DNA of 64,000 bases from positions 75,217 through 139,216 of the forward strand of contig LFJO01000005.1 in the NCBI GenBank assembly GCA_001038565.1, given 5' to 3'. This document shows positions 17,129-26,445 of this stretch, piece by piece. A program made the position numbers and the translations under genes. The DNA is from Alkalihalobacillus pseudalcaliphilus. GTDB taxonomy: Bacteria > Bacillota > Bacilli > Bacillales > Bacillaceae_D. Each line of letters opens with the position of its first letter. Position 1 is the first letter of the stretch. The notes beneath the pieces were generated by a model. The model made no database searches. It was not told the DNA's origin and saw only the letters and a program-made list of their open reading frames with translations.

Positions 17129-18360
17129 AAACAATAGGGAGCATGACTCCAGGTCGTTTATTTTTACAACGTGTCAAAAATGAATGGCATTACCAATATA
17201 AGATTTGGAAAATGATTGTCGATTGGGTTGTTTGGTTTTACATTTTACTACCGGCTGCTGTGTTCGGTGGCTATCAGCTCCATGCTCTTTGGCAAGGTGA
17301 GATGGAATGGGCTTTTGAAGTGCCACTTATGTTTTTAATGTTATTCTTTATTATGTTTTCCTGGTCGGGCACGCTCAGGTTATTTATATTAGAAGGAGAT
17401 TTGTTATTTTTAAGGAAGAATAAAGAGTGGCTTAAAAAGCTTATGAAATATGGACTCTGTTATTCGGTTTGGATGACCATAGCTTGGACTACAATCTTAG
17501 GTTTACTTATAGCACCACTATTTCTAGTGTACCAGCAAGTAAGTCTCAGCACTTATCTTCTTTTATTAGTATTTATTTGTTTATTACGAATTAATATTCA
17601 ATTTGTCAATCAATGGCTTGAATTAAAGTCTTCACGTTGGCAAAAAATCATCATGACGATTATCTTATTTGTGCTGACAGTTTTGATTGTGACTGCTTAT
17701 GTGTTCAGTCCTTTTATTATGGAATTTATCTTTATTTTTGCTTTATCCGTATTGACTGTGCTTTGCTTAAGGAAAAGGCTTTACATGACCGAGACTTTTT
17801 TCCAGGACTGTTTACGTGAAACGAAGAGAAAAATGCAAGCGGCTTCGTTTTTGATTGGGGTTGAAGGTTATCGGGTGAATCAAAGGCAAAGAAAAAAACC
17901 GATGATTTTACTACGCAATTCAGCCAAGATATTCAAGAAAAGAACGACAAAAAATATAACCGCGGAGCTATTTATTAAACTGTTTATCCGTAATTCCATA
18001 AAGGTTCATGGTGTCTTAAGAATCACAGGAGTATCCGTTTTAGCTATTACGTTAGTACCTGCTGATTGGATTAAATGGATTGCTTTTTTTGTGATGCTGT
18101 TTTTCTTGAATTATTTTATTAAGTCTTGTTGGGAAGAGCTGAAGTCACATACATTCTTTAAACTATATCCGCTATCCAAAAATGACGATACGATCGATGG
18201 TATAAAAAAAGGAATTGCTTTGTTATCGTTACCAGGTGCGATGATGATTGGGGCAACAATGGGTCTAGCTGCTTTATCGCCGGTTTGGATTGTTCCAATG
18301 GCACTTTTATCTGGTGGATTTACTTATTATATGTGTGTGAAGCAGATGTTAGTTTTTTAA
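17125..18360 (+). CDS. EcsB-like ABC transporter permease
   Basis: A 411-residue membrane protein, the length of EcsB, with about eight hydrophobic segments in two groups (residues ~30-215 and ~295-405) separated by a basic cytoplasmic region (RETKRKMQAASFLIGVEGYR, RQRKKPMILL). Starts inside the ATPase stop (ATGA overlap). The standard Bacillus ecs locus also has hit and ecsC, absent here, so this may be a paralogous copy. Confidence 0.82.
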   Translation: MKTIGSMTPGRLFLQRVKNEWHYQYKIWKMIVDWVVWFYILLPAAVFGGYQLHALWQGEMEWAFEVPLMFLMLFFIMFSWSGTLRLFILEGDLLFLRKNKEWLKKLMKYGLCYSVWMTIAWTTILGLLIAPLFLVYQQVSLSTYLLLLVFICLLRINIQFVNQWLELKSSRWQKIIMTIILFVLTVLIVTAYVFSPFIMEFIFIFALSVLTVLCLRKRLYMTETFFQDCLRETKRKMQAASFLIGVEGYRVNQRQRKKPMILLRNSAKIFKKRTTKNITAELFIKLFIRNSIKVHGVLRITGVSVLAITLVPADWIKWIAFFVMLFFLNYFIKSCWEELKSHTFFKLYPLSKNDDTIDGIKKGIALLSLPGAMMIGATMGLAALSPVWIVPMALLSGGFTYYMCVKQMLVF

Positions 18361-18375
18361 TAAGGAGGGATTCAG

Positions 18376-18545
18376 TTGCGAAGGGATATAAGTCAGGAGG
18401 AAAAGGAATTATTCATAAACCTTCCTGAAGAAGAAGCGAAAAGCACTCGAATCGCCTTAAACATCTGACTGAAGAAGGTGTATTTGCGTTAGTTGAAAAA
18501 GATCATTTTTTAAACCGTTGGAAAATTAGCTTACTTAATCATTGA
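18376..18545 (+). pseudogene. Frameshifted small ORF (~56 residues if restored)
   Basis: After a strong AAGGAGGG site, a TTG-initiated frame reads RRDISQEEKELFINLPEEEA and then stops at a TGA. The -1 frame continues as RLKHLTEEGVFALVEKDH...SLLNH to a TGA at 18543-18545. The frames join if one A is added to the AAAA run near 18437. So either a recent one-base loss, a sequencing error in a homopolymer, or an unusual frameshift. It sits between the ecsB-like gene and a two-component system. Family unknown. Confidence 0.55.
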
Positions 18546-18555
18546 GGGTGTTTAG

Positions 18556-19218
18556 ATGAAAATTTTATATATTGAAGATGATTTGGAAATTGGAAGCTGG
18601 GTAAAGGAAGAGCTTGAGAATAGGGGGTATCAAGTAGAGTGGTTGGCTTCTGGGCTACTGTTAAATGATGAGGTGCCTGACTTTATAATTCTAGATATTA
18701 TGTTACCAGGATTAGATGGATTCTCGTTAGGAAAGAGGTTAAAGCGCTCATTTCCTGATGTGCCGTTGTTAATGCTCTCTGCTCGTTCGGCATTGGATGA
18801 TAAATTAGAAGGACTAGAACTTGCCGATGATTATATGACAAAGCCATTTCATATGGAGGAGCTTGCCAAACGAGTCGAAGTACATTTACGAAGATATGAT
18901 AAAGTTGAACAACATATATACCATTTACAGCATTTAATCATTAATGAGAAGAGTAAAATGATTAAAAGGAGTGATCGCAAAGAAGAGATTCTATTAACGG
19001 GTAAACAATTTCAGTTGTTCTTTTATTTTACAAGGCATCTTCAACAAATATTAACTAAGGAGCAACTATTTGAAGCGATTTGGGGGTATCCATATGTCGA
19101 AGGAGATAAAACCTTGATGGTTCATATTCGTTATTTGCGTGAAAAAATCGAAAAAAATCCATCTGAACCGACGATCATTGAAACGGTACGGGGCATTGGT
19201 TATAGGATGAGGAAATGA
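18556..19218 (+). CDS. OmpR-family response regulator
   Basis: A 220-residue regulator. The receiver domain (1-115) has the acidic pair EDD, the phospho-acceptor D47 in LDIMLPGLDG, Ser/Ala LMLSARS and the Lys in MTKPF. The C-terminal winged helix (about 125-218) has the usual YPYVEGDKTLMVHIRYLREKI and ETVRGIGYRM signatures. GADDY is LADDY here. Overlaps the kinase gene by 4 bp, and lies just upstream of a lantibiotic-type ABC exporter that it may control. Confidence 0.93.
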   Translation: MKILYIEDDLEIGSWVKEELENRGYQVEWLASGLLLNDEVPDFIILDIMLPGLDGFSLGKRLKRSFPDVPLLMLSARSALDDKLEGLELADDYMTKPFHMEELAKRVEVHLRRYDKVEQHIYHLQHLIINEKSKMIKRSDRKEEILLTGKQFQLFFYFTRHLQQILTKEQLFEAIWGYPYVEGDKTLMVHIRYLREKIEKNPSEPTIIETVRGIGYRMRK

Positions 19219-20564
19219 AGCGTTTTTTAGACAAGCTCACCACGATACAGTTTAAATTTGTTCTGTTGTTATTAATTGCTCTTGCCTTTATACCATTAAG
19301 TGTACCTTTGGTATCAATGGTTGTCTATTTTCCTGGTATCCTTTTAAATTATGAAGAAACTCCTTATACTGGCTATCGTGATTTAACGGAGATGTGGCAT
19401 GAGGAAGCTAGTCAATTAGGTAATCAAGAGATAGAAGAAATTAATCATCGATTAAAAGAATTAAGTGAACATTATCATGATTCCTCGATATTTTGGGTTG
19501 ATCAAGAAGGTCAATTACAGTCGACATATAACTACGATGATCATTTACCTGAAAGCTGGACGCCATCTTATACGGTGCAATTTATGAAGAGTAGCTATGA
19601 TGCCGATCCGTTTACTGTTGTTGCATTTTTAGGGGCAGAATCTGATCAAGGGTTTATGGTGATTCAGGTCAGTCGTGATTATTTAGAGCCTCCCATACAA
19701 AGGTTAAGCGAACACTATGAAGTCATATTTGGTTTTGTATTTTTAATCGTCATGTCGTTTTTTATTTTTATATGCTTTTTATTTTTCCGAAAGGTGAGAA
19801 ATAGATTAATAGACCTAGGTGAAGCGATGTCTGTTCAAGGAGAAAAAGGGTTGCCTAATAAGGTGGAAATTTCAAATGCAGATGAAATTGGACATCTAGA
19901 GAAAAGCTTTAATGAAATGATTGTAGAACTGCATAGGAGCAAAGACCGAGAGCTTGAGGAGGAGCAATTACGGAAGGAACTCATTGCCAACCTCTCGCAT
20001 GATTTACGAACACCATTAACGATAATCCGCAAGCAAATTGGTCTATTAGAAAAGGAAAAGCTTACTGTACAAGGGGAAGAAGCATTAGTAGCGATTGATC
20101 AAAAAATCGACTTTTTAGCTAATTTAATTGATCACTTATTATCTTTTTCCTTATTACAAAGTGGCAGAATGACATATAAACCTCAAGATGTCGAAATGCC
20201 GCGATTTCTAAGAAAAGTAATAGTAAGCTGGTATTCGCTTTTCGAACAACAAGGATTTGAAATCGAATTTAAGATAGAAGGTGAACAAGTAAGCTGGTAT
20301 GTTGATGAAAATTGGTTAGAGAGAATCCTAGATAATCTTTTGCAAAATGTAAGCAGGCATGCAAATAGTGGGAAATATATTAAGATCGAATTAAAACATG
20401 ATCAATTGCTTATTGAAGACAAAGGAAAAGGCTTGCAGCATCAAAGTGAACAAAAAGGGGCAGGCTTAGGTATGGTTATTGTTGATTTAATGGTAAAGGA
20501 AATGGGACTCAAATGGGAAGTGTACACATCTGATAAGGGGACTAAGATTGTGATAAAAAGTTGA
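19215..20564 (+). CDS. Sensor histidine kinase
   Basis: A 449-residue membrane kinase: TM1 ~residues 14-40, ~125-residue extracytoplasmic sensor domain (acidic, with DQEGQLQSTYNYDD), TM2 ~169-191, HAMP ~192-245, dimerisation domain with phospho-acceptor H262 in NLSHDLRTPLT, and ATPase domain with N box DNLLQNVSRHA, G1 EDKGKGL and G2 GAGLGM. Start overlaps the regulator's stop (ATGA). Partner of the preceding regulator. The large sensor domain separates it from the intramembrane-sensing BceS type. Confidence 0.93.
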   Translation: MKRFLDKLTTIQFKFVLLLLIALAFIPLSVPLVSMVVYFPGILLNYEETPYTGYRDLTEMWHEEASQLGNQEIEEINHRLKELSEHYHDSSIFWVDQEGQLQSTYNYDDHLPESWTPSYTVQFMKSSYDADPFTVVAFLGAESDQGFMVIQVSRDYLEPPIQRLSEHYEVIFGFVFLIVMSFFIFICFLFFRKVRNRLIDLGEAMSVQGEKGLPNKVEISNADEIGHLEKSFNEMIVELHRSKDRELEEEQLRKELIANLSHDLRTPLTIIRKQIGLLEKEKLTVQGEEALVAIDQKIDFLANLIDHLLSFSLLQSGRMTYKPQDVEMPRFLRKVIVSWYSLFEQQGFEIEFKIEGEQVSWYVDENWLERILDNLLQNVSRHANSGKYIKIELKHDQLLIEDKGKGLQHQSEQKGAGLGMVIVDLMVKEMGLKWEVYTSDKGTKIVIKS

Positions 20565-20586
20565 GATGAGACAATATTACGGGAGT

Positions 20587-20620
20587 AAGTGCTTAGAGAC
20601 TAATTCTAAGTACTTTTTTT
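20587..20620 (+). terminator. Terminator after the kinase gene
   Basis: AAGTGCTTAGA and TCTAAGTACTT pair (one G-T) with a 7-nt loop, followed by T5. It separates the two-component operon from the ABC operon. Confidence 0.82.
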
Positions 20621-20650
20621 AACCAAAATTTAAACAACAGTCACACCGTC

Positions 20651-20672
20651 CTTTAAATAGCGTCATTTAAAG
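20651..20672. promoter_or_regulatory. Perfect inverted repeat upstream of the LanFEG-like operon
   Basis: CTTTAAAT-AGCGTC-ATTTAAAG: 8-bp perfect arms, 6-bp spacer, about 20 bp before the ABC start. Candidate response-regulator or repressor site, or a hairpin in the 5' leader. Confidence 0.45.
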
Positions 20673-20691
20673 TTAAGGTGAGGTGATGATG

Positions 20692-21612
20692 ATGAAGGCA
20701 TTTATAGTAGAAACGAAACAACTTTCAAAGAAATTTAACCAAGATTATGCGGTATCTAATGTGAATTTAAAGGTAGAGGAGGGAGATATTTACGGATTTC
20801 TGGGACCGAATGGAGCAGGTAAAACAACGACAATTCGAATGTTGCTAGGATTAACGAAGCCTAGTCAAGGGGAGGTTCATCTTTTTGGTAAGAGTACAAA
20901 AGGAAATCATTTGCATGCCCTCAGGCAAATCGGTTCATTAGTCGAATCACCTTCTTATTACCCACATTTAACGGGGTATGAGAATTTAGAAGCATTACGA
21001 AAAATATTGCAAGTACCAAGTCGTAGAATTCATGAGGTATTAGAAATTGTTCAACTAACCAAATATGCCGATCGTAAGGTAAAGGCATATTCCTTAGGGA
21101 TGAAGCAACGTCTAGGCATTGCCGCATCTTTATTAGGTGAACCGAAGCTACTTATACTTGATGAGCCTACAAATGGGCTTGATCCATCAGGGATTCATGA
21201 AATTCGTGATTTAATTAAAAGTCTGCCTAAAGAATTTGGGATTACCGTTTTAATCTCAAGTCATCTTTTACATGAAATAGACCAAGTAGCAAATAAGGTT
21301 GGAATCATTTCAAAGGGCAAGCTCATATTTCAGGATTCTATTGAAGTGTTACGAGCAAAAGCTCAATCACAAATAAGAATCAAGACAGCTGATCTCCAAA
21401 GAGCGAAAAAGGACTTATGGCAAATAGGGATAATAAGTGAAATCAAACAAGGTACGATTGTTTTTGGGGTGATAAGTGAAGCTGAAATTGCCAACGCTAT
21501 TCGAATATTAGTAGAAAAAGGTCATGATATTTATCGAGTTGAAGAAGTGAGAAGGTCACTTGAAGAGATCTTTTTAGATGTAACCGCCCAAGGGGGATTG
21601 AATCATGCTTAA
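20692..21612 (+). CDS. ABC transporter ATPase, BcrA/LanF type
   Basis: A 306-residue ATPase: Walker A GPNGAGKTT, signature YSLGMKQ, Walker B ILDEPTNGLDP, SSHLL switch, and the ~90-residue C-terminal extension of the BcrA/LanF group. Start chosen at the third ATG of an ATGATGATG run after AAGGTGAGG; earlier ones are possible. It is followed by two similar permeases, the LanF-E-G arrangement of lantibiotic self-immunity and resistance exporters, and preceded by a two-component system. Confidence 0.9.
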   Translation: MKAFIVETKQLSKKFNQDYAVSNVNLKVEEGDIYGFLGPNGAGKTTTIRMLLGLTKPSQGEVHLFGKSTKGNHLHALRQIGSLVESPSYYPHLTGYENLEALRKILQVPSRRIHEVLEIVQLTKYADRKVKAYSLGMKQRLGIAASLLGEPKLLILDEPTNGLDPSGIHEIRDLIKSLPKEFGITVLISSHLLHEIDQVANKVGIISKGKLIFQDSIEVLRAKAQSQIRIKTADLQRAKKDLWQIGIISEIKQGTIVFGVISEAEIANAIRILVEKGHDIYRVEEVRRSLEEIFLDVTAQGGLNHA

Positions 21613-22312
21613 AAGCATACAGGCTGATGCTTTAAAGATGAAAAGAAAGTGGGTTTGGTTTCTTGTCTGTCTAGGTCCATTTGGAGTGATTAGTCTTCAA
21701 GTTGTTAATTATGCTGTTCGTTATGATTATTTAGTACGAAACGGAGCAGATCATTTTCAAGTATTAATGAATAATATTAATATGTTTCTTGCACCGGGAT
21801 TAGTTTTAGGTATGACGATATTAGCTTCCTTATTTGCTTCGGTTGAACATGAACGAAACTCTTGGAAGCAGCTGTTAAGCTTACCAATAATGAAATATCA
21901 GGTCTTTCTTTCTAAATTCATTTTAATCACAAGCTTATTATGTGTTGCTTGTTCTCTTGTATTTATCGGCTCCAATCTTCTAGGCCTTGGACTGGGGTTT
22001 GGAATAGAGCCTAAAATGCTTCTGCCATTTTTCAAGAACAGCTTTTATCCATTGCTAGCAGGTATTCCTATATTAGTCATACAGCTATGGTTATCGGTAA
22101 CGATGAAAAATCAAGCTATCCCCTTAACCATTGGAATCTTTGCATCTGTCTTTGCTGTGTATGGGCATTTTGCTCCTGATTGGGTGTTATGGAAGTGGCC
22201 GCTTTTATATGGTGATTGGTCAACCATTGAATTTGTAGGTGCAGGAGTAGGGATGGGCATGCTGATACTTCTAATGGCTGCTCTACATTTTCATAAGAGA
22301 GAGGTTAAATAA
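21605..22312 (+). CDS. ABC-2 permease, LanE/lantibiotic-immunity type
   Basis: A 235-residue permease with six hydrophobic segments. HERNSWKQLLSLPIMKYQVFLSKF is the conserved loop shared with its neighbour and with MutE/EpiE-type immunity permeases. Overlaps the ATPase gene by 8 bp. It shows no lantibiotic precursor or modification genes nearby, so it serves resistance or sensing, not self-immunity (inference). Confidence 0.88.
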   Translation: MLKSIQADALKMKRKWVWFLVCLGPFGVISLQVVNYAVRYDYLVRNGADHFQVLMNNINMFLAPGLVLGMTILASLFASVEHERNSWKQLLSLPIMKYQVFLSKFILITSLLCVACSLVFIGSNLLGLGLGFGIEPKMLLPFFKNSFYPLLAGIPILVIQLWLSVTMKNQAIPLTIGIFASVFAVYGHFAPDWVLWKWPLLYGDWSTIEFVGAGVGMGMLILLMAALHFHKREVK

Positions 22313-22313
22313 G

Positions 22314-23036
22314 ATGAACAAGTTATTACAAATGGAATGGTATAAACTTCGTAAAACCAATATATTACCACTACTTTTGATTATACCGTTATTTACTTTT
22401 ATAGCTGGGTATGCACCACCGTTATTTGAGGGGAGTTCAAATGAGTGGTATATCACGTTAACCTATATGTCTTTAAGTTATTCACTTCTTTTTTACCCTT
22501 TATTAATCGGTGTGATGGCAAGTTTTCTTTGTCGATATGAGCATCAAGAAGGGGGATGGAAGCAGCTACTTACATTACCTATTAATCGAACACATATATA
22601 TTTATCAAAATTTACGTTATTATTTTTGGTGATTGGTAGTATGCAGCTTTTATTTATTGGAACGTGGGTACTAGTTGGGGTTATGAAAGGGATGGCCGAT
22701 CCGCTTCCGATTGTTGTGATGGTTCAAGTCTTTTTTGGTGGCTGGATTGCAGCCCTACCTATTGCTGCTTTGATGCTTTGGCTTTCTAGCATGTGGTCAA
22801 GCTTTGCCGCTCCACTGACGGTTAATGTGATTTTTACACTCCCGAGTATTATGATTGCTAACTCTGAGACGATTGCTCCTTATTATCCATGGGTACAACC
22901 ATTTTTTCTCATGTTACCTGAAGGGCTAGGCTGGGAGTTTACGGTTTCATTTCTCCCATTCCTCATTGCGATCTTTGGCTTTTTTATCGTATTTTTCCTT
23001 GGAGGGTTTGTTTATTTAAAGAATAAAGAAGTTTAG
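22314..23036 (+). CDS. ABC-2 permease, LanG/lantibiotic-immunity type
   Basis: A 240-residue permease with six hydrophobic segments and the loop YEHQEGGWKQLLTLPINRTH. Paralogous to the preceding permease (shared E-x-x-x-x-x-W-K-Q-L-L-x-L-P-I); together they form the heterodimeric membrane part. Start one base after the upstream stop. Confidence 0.88.
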   Translation: MNKLLQMEWYKLRKTNILPLLLIIPLFTFIAGYAPPLFEGSSNEWYITLTYMSLSYSLLFYPLLIGVMASFLCRYEHQEGGWKQLLTLPINRTHIYLSKFTLLFLVIGSMQLLFIGTWVLVGVMKGMADPLPIVVMVQVFFGGWIAALPIAALMLWLSSMWSSFAAPLTVNVIFTLPSIMIANSETIAPYYPWVQPFFLMLPEGLGWEFTVSFLPFLIAIFGFFIVFFLGGFVYLKNKEV

Positions 23037-23054
23037 GTTAAGCATTATAAGAAA

Positions 23055-23097
23055 AAGAGCTTCTCACAAAAGTTGTATTGTGAAGAAGCTCTTCTCA
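23055..23097. terminator. Terminator after the LanFEG-like operon
   Basis: AAGAGCTTC-TCACA and TGTGA-GAAGCTCTT form a long stem with a ~10-nt loop; A and T tracts on both sides make it usable by the convergent PhzF gene too. Confidence 0.75.
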
Positions 23098-23146
23098 TTT
23101 TCTAATTAAGTTATCTTATCTTTATCACGTTATGTAATCATAGCGC

Positions 23147-24055
23147 TTATTTAATCTTTTCAATCAATTTTATCTCAAAAGTATTCACATATACGGCTTG
23201 ACCGCTCATCTTAATTGTTACATCCCCATGAGTATCAGGTGTTGCCGATACATAGACTCGTCCATTTTTACCAATTTCATAGCCTTGCTCAATCACTAAT
23301 TTTATTGCTTCTTTTTTGTTTGGATTCATAAATTTCTGGTAGTAGGCCGCCATAACACCAGAGGCTGTGCCAGTTACAGCGTCTTCAATCGTTCCAGAGT
23401 AAGGAGATGAAAAGTGCCTGGCATGCATATCTGCTTCTTGATCAAATGTTTCCATACAAAAAGCGTGTAAGGATGCATTTGGTATTTCTTTGAAAATAGA
23501 TGGGAAAGCTTGGTTATTAGGCTTCATTTTCGAAAAAGATGATAAAGAACGAATAGGAACGAGTAATGTCCAAGTTCCGGTACTGCCATACATAATCGGC
23601 AGGTCTTCTGAAATATCTTTAGGTTTTAAGCCGATAGATTTGGTCAGTTCTTCTGGAGAACCAATAAATTCTCTAAATTGAGGTGCTGCGTGTTTGAGTG
23701 TAATAAAATAGTCATCATTTTTCTCTTCGATTTGTATGGGAAGAATTCCTGCATTCGTTTCGATAGTTAGTTCGCTTTTGTCTCCAAGTAAACCTCTAGA
23801 TTTTAATGCGTATAGTGTTGCTACGGTCGCATGGCCACAAAGGTTCATTTCATGACCAGGTGTAAAGTAGCGTAAACGTAGGTCGGCTTTTTTTGAAGAT
23901 AAATGGAAAGCTGTTTCATTAAAACCAATTTTAAAAGCGATTTCTTGCATGGTTTGATCGCTTAAGTGGTCAGCTTCTAAAACGATGCCTGCTGGGTTTC
24001 CTTCATTAGGTTGTAAACTAAATGCGTCGTAATGATACACCGTGACCGATTGCAT
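23147..24055 (-). CDS. PhzF-family isomerase/epimerase-like protein
   Basis: A 302-residue protein of the PhzF / diaminopimelate-epimerase-fold family. Visible are NPAGIVL near residue 20, FNETAFH (with the family's conserved Glu), the RYFTPGHEMNLCGHATVAT loop and DAVTGTASG. PhzF itself isomerises a phenazine precursor, but most Bacillus members have unknown substrates and no phenazine genes are present. A monocistronic gene on the minus strand. Confidence 0.88.
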   Translation of the reverse strand: MQSVTVYHYDAFSLQPNEGNPAGIVLEADHLSDQTMQEIAFKIGFNETAFHLSSKKADLRLRYFTPGHEMNLCGHATVATLYALKSRGLLGDKSELTIETNAGILPIQIEEKNDDYFITLKHAAPQFREFIGSPEELTKSIGLKPKDISEDLPIMYGSTGTWTLLVPIRSLSSFSKMKPNNQAFPSIFKEIPNASLHAFCMETFDQEADMHARHFSSPYSGTIEDAVTGTASGVMAAYYQKFMNPNKKEAIKLVIEQGYEIGKNGRVYVSATPDTHGDVTIKMSGQAVYVNTFEIKLIEKIK

Positions 24056-24203
24056 GCGAAATGTCTCCTCCTCATAAAAGTATGTATGACTTTGTTATTA
24101 GTTTATCATTTTTTTGCATCTTAAGGGGCTAAAATGGAGGAATTGCTGTGAGAGTTTTCGAATTAAAATCACTTTGTGTTCTATGTTAGATCTATATGTA
24201 TAG

Positions 24204-24235
24204 AAGCCGTTTGATTGTAACATCAAACGGCTTAT
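24204..24235. terminator. Hairpin downstream of natB-like gene
   Basis: AAGCCGTTTGAT and ATCAAACGGCTT: perfect 12-bp stem, 6-nt loop. T tracts are short on both sides, so termination may be partial. Confidence 0.6.
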
Positions 24236-24245
24236 TGAACGTCAG

Positions 24246-25412
24246 CTATTTTCCTAAAACGAACTTACTATTCATAAACATTCGATATGCTATCGCAAAT
24301 AGGATACTGATAAAAATGGCTGAGCTTCCCGCAACCAATAGAATATGGGTCAGATTATACACGCCGTAAATAAGCTCTTTAATTAATGCAAAGATATTAA
24401 ATACTGGAATGATAAAATGATAGATGGTAAATTCATTCACAGAAGTTCCGATTAATAGGAAATAAGGGATCATCGTTAAGAACGTTAATGGTGATAAGTA
24501 ATTTCCAGATTCCTTGACGGTGTTAGAAACCAAACTAATCATGATGAAAAGACTAGCCATAATAAAGGCAAATGATACGATACCAACGGTTAAACTTAGA
24601 AGTAAGGTCCCGAGATTATTTTCAATTTGCATCGCTTGAGCAAACTCACCACCGGCAAAGTACACGTATAAGGTAAAGGTAATGACGGAGAAAAATCCAC
24701 TCATCGAACACAGACTTCCGAGTGTTAACCATTTTCCAACGATAAGGTGCAATCGGTTAACTGGCGACATTAATAAAGCTTCCATCGTTTTTCTTTCCTT
24801 TTCTCCAGCGATGATGTCAGCAGCTGGTGAAAAACCACCTAATTGAACAGACAAAACAATAATTAGTTGAGCAAAAATGGTTAACATCATGAGTGCACCT
24901 TGATCACTATCTTCATCTAGTGCTACAGGTACTGTATAAAAAGGTTCAATGACATGATTTTCAACATTTAATTCAATTAAGTTTGTTGAAACGATTTCAT
25001 ACATTTTTTCTGAAAATAGGACCGAGATTTGTTCGCTTGCACCACTCGAATTCATACTAGCAGGGTCAAAATGGAGTTGGATGGCTGGAGATTGACCAGC
25101 TTCTAATGCCTCATCAAAATTAGAATCGAATAAAAGAGCAACATGAACGTCACCTTCTAATAAGAGGTCACGCGGATTTTGACTGAATGTGACGACAGAA
25201 CCTTCTAAATCCTCAAGCCACTCTGTGATATACATAGAATCATGGTCCGACACAGCAATATTCACTTCATCAACTGAGTCATTAAACATAAAGTTGGTCA
25301 TAAAGAACATTAATAACAAATTAAAAGCTATAGGGATAATAACGCTCATCACAATTGTTTTACGATCCCTCAACATGTCGAGCATTTCTTTTTTATAAAT
25401 ATTCCAGGTCAA
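24246..25412 (-). CDS. natB: NatB-like ABC permease (sodium export)
   Basis: A 388-residue ABC-2 permease: TM1 ~residues 20-40, a ~130-residue extracytoplasmic domain, then five segments from ~165. GEKERKTMEALLMSPVNRLH is the conserved cytoplasmic loop, and FSPAADIIAGEKERKTMEAL is typical of NatB. Length matches B. subtilis NatB (~386), which with NatA extrudes Na+. Overlaps natA by 4 bp. Sodium as substrate is from family knowledge. Confidence 0.85.
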   Translation of the reverse strand: MTWNIYKKEMLDMLRDRKTIVMSVIIPIAFNLLLMFFMTNFMFNDSVDEVNIAVSDHDSMYITEWLEDLEGSVVTFSQNPRDLLLEGDVHVALLFDSNFDEALEAGQSPAIQLHFDPASMNSSGASEQISVLFSEKMYEIVSTNLIELNVENHVIEPFYTVPVALDEDSDQGALMMLTIFAQLIIVLSVQLGGFSPAADIIAGEKERKTMEALLMSPVNRLHLIVGKWLTLGSLCSMSGFFSVITFTLYVYFAGGEFAQAMQIENNLGTLLLSLTVGIVSFAFIMASLFIMISLVSNTVKESGNYLSPLTFLTMIPYFLLIGTSVNEFTIYHFIIPVFNIFALIKELIYGVYNLTHILLVAGSSAIFISILFAIAYRMFMNSKFVLGK

Positions 25413-26158
25413 TGTTCTGCACTCCTAACGAGGCGCGACATAAAAATAAAGTTCAGATCACGAGTTTGTTCTTCTTGATATAAGTCTTCCGCTGTACCGT
25501 TATAAACCATTTCGCCTTTATGAATCATAATAATTGATTCACATAATTGACTAACTTCGTCCATAATATGACTGGAGAATATAATCGTTTTTCCTTCTTG
25601 ACGTAAAGAATGAATTAACTCTCGAAACATATTGGCGGAAGTGATATCAAGTCCTGTTGTAGGTTCATCTAACAAGATAATATCAGGGTTATGAATGAGT
25701 GTACGTGCGATCGTCACTTTCTGTCTCATCCCTTTAGAAAAACCTCCCACTTTTCTATCTAAATAATCTTCCATTCCAAAACGTTTCGCCAAATCTTCAA
25801 TTCTAGCTTTTGTTTCTTGCTTCGTCATTCCATATAGCTGGGCGAAGTATGTAAGGTTCTCTCTAGCTGTTAAACGGTCATACATCCCTGTTTCGCTTCC
25901 GAATAAAACGCCAATGTTACTTTTTATGGCCATCGGCTGTTTATGAATATCAATGCCATCAATATGAATAGTGCCTTCACTAGGCTCTAAAATCGTGCTG
26001 ATCATCCGAAGCAAAGTTGTTTTACCTGCCCCATTTTCACCTAGAAGCCCGACAACTTCCCCTTTTTCTATTTCAAAGGTAACTTTCTTTAATGCTTCTA
26101 CGGTTACTTTCTTATCACGAAATGAACGCGATACTTGTTCAACTTTAATCAAAGTCAT
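25409..26158 (-). CDS. natA: NatA-like ABC ATPase (sodium export)
   Basis: A 249-residue ATPase: Walker A GENGAGKTT, signature FSKGMRQK, Walker B LLDEPTTGLD and SSHIM. Segments VLFGSETGMYDRLTARENL and LAKRFGMEDYLDRKVG fit NatA. First gene of a natA-natB pair on the minus strand, with ATG after GGAGGGATG. Na+ export suits an alkaliphile or halotolerant lifestyle. Confidence 0.87.
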   Translation of the reverse strand: MTLIKVEQVSRSFRDKKVTVEALKKVTFEIEKGEVVGLLGENGAGKTTLLRMISTILEPSEGTIHIDGIDIHKQPMAIKSNIGVLFGSETGMYDRLTARENLTYFAQLYGMTKQETKARIEDLAKRFGMEDYLDRKVGGFSKGMRQKVTIARTLIHNPDIILLDEPTTGLDITSANMFRELIHSLRQEGKTIIFSSHIMDEVSQLCESIIMIHKGEMVYNGTAEDLYQEEQTRDLNFIFMSRLVRSAEH

Positions 26159-26445
26159 CCCTCCAATATCTGTTAACTATTTATTATTATACGTGAATAA
26201 GTAGTGGAAAGTAGCACTTTTAGTTAGAAAATGACATTTTTTGTGGAGAAGCATGCCGATAACGTTTAAAATGGGAGGAGCAGTTGAAATAGATTGACAG
26301 GTAGGACTAGTGCGATAGGTCAATAGTTGTAGCGGAGAGTAAGACAATTATTCGAAGGATGTGAAGGAGTAAGTGACGAGAAATAGGCTACCAAAGCAGA
26401 TATTCGATTGGTGCGAGGGAGTGTCTGAACAAAGAGAGCCAAAAT

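Noticed and set aside
18430-18450. Programmed -1 frameshift in the small ORF
   Set aside because: GCG AAA AGC does not form a canonical X XXY YYZ slippery heptamer and no downstream pseudoknot or stem is evident; simple base loss is more likely.
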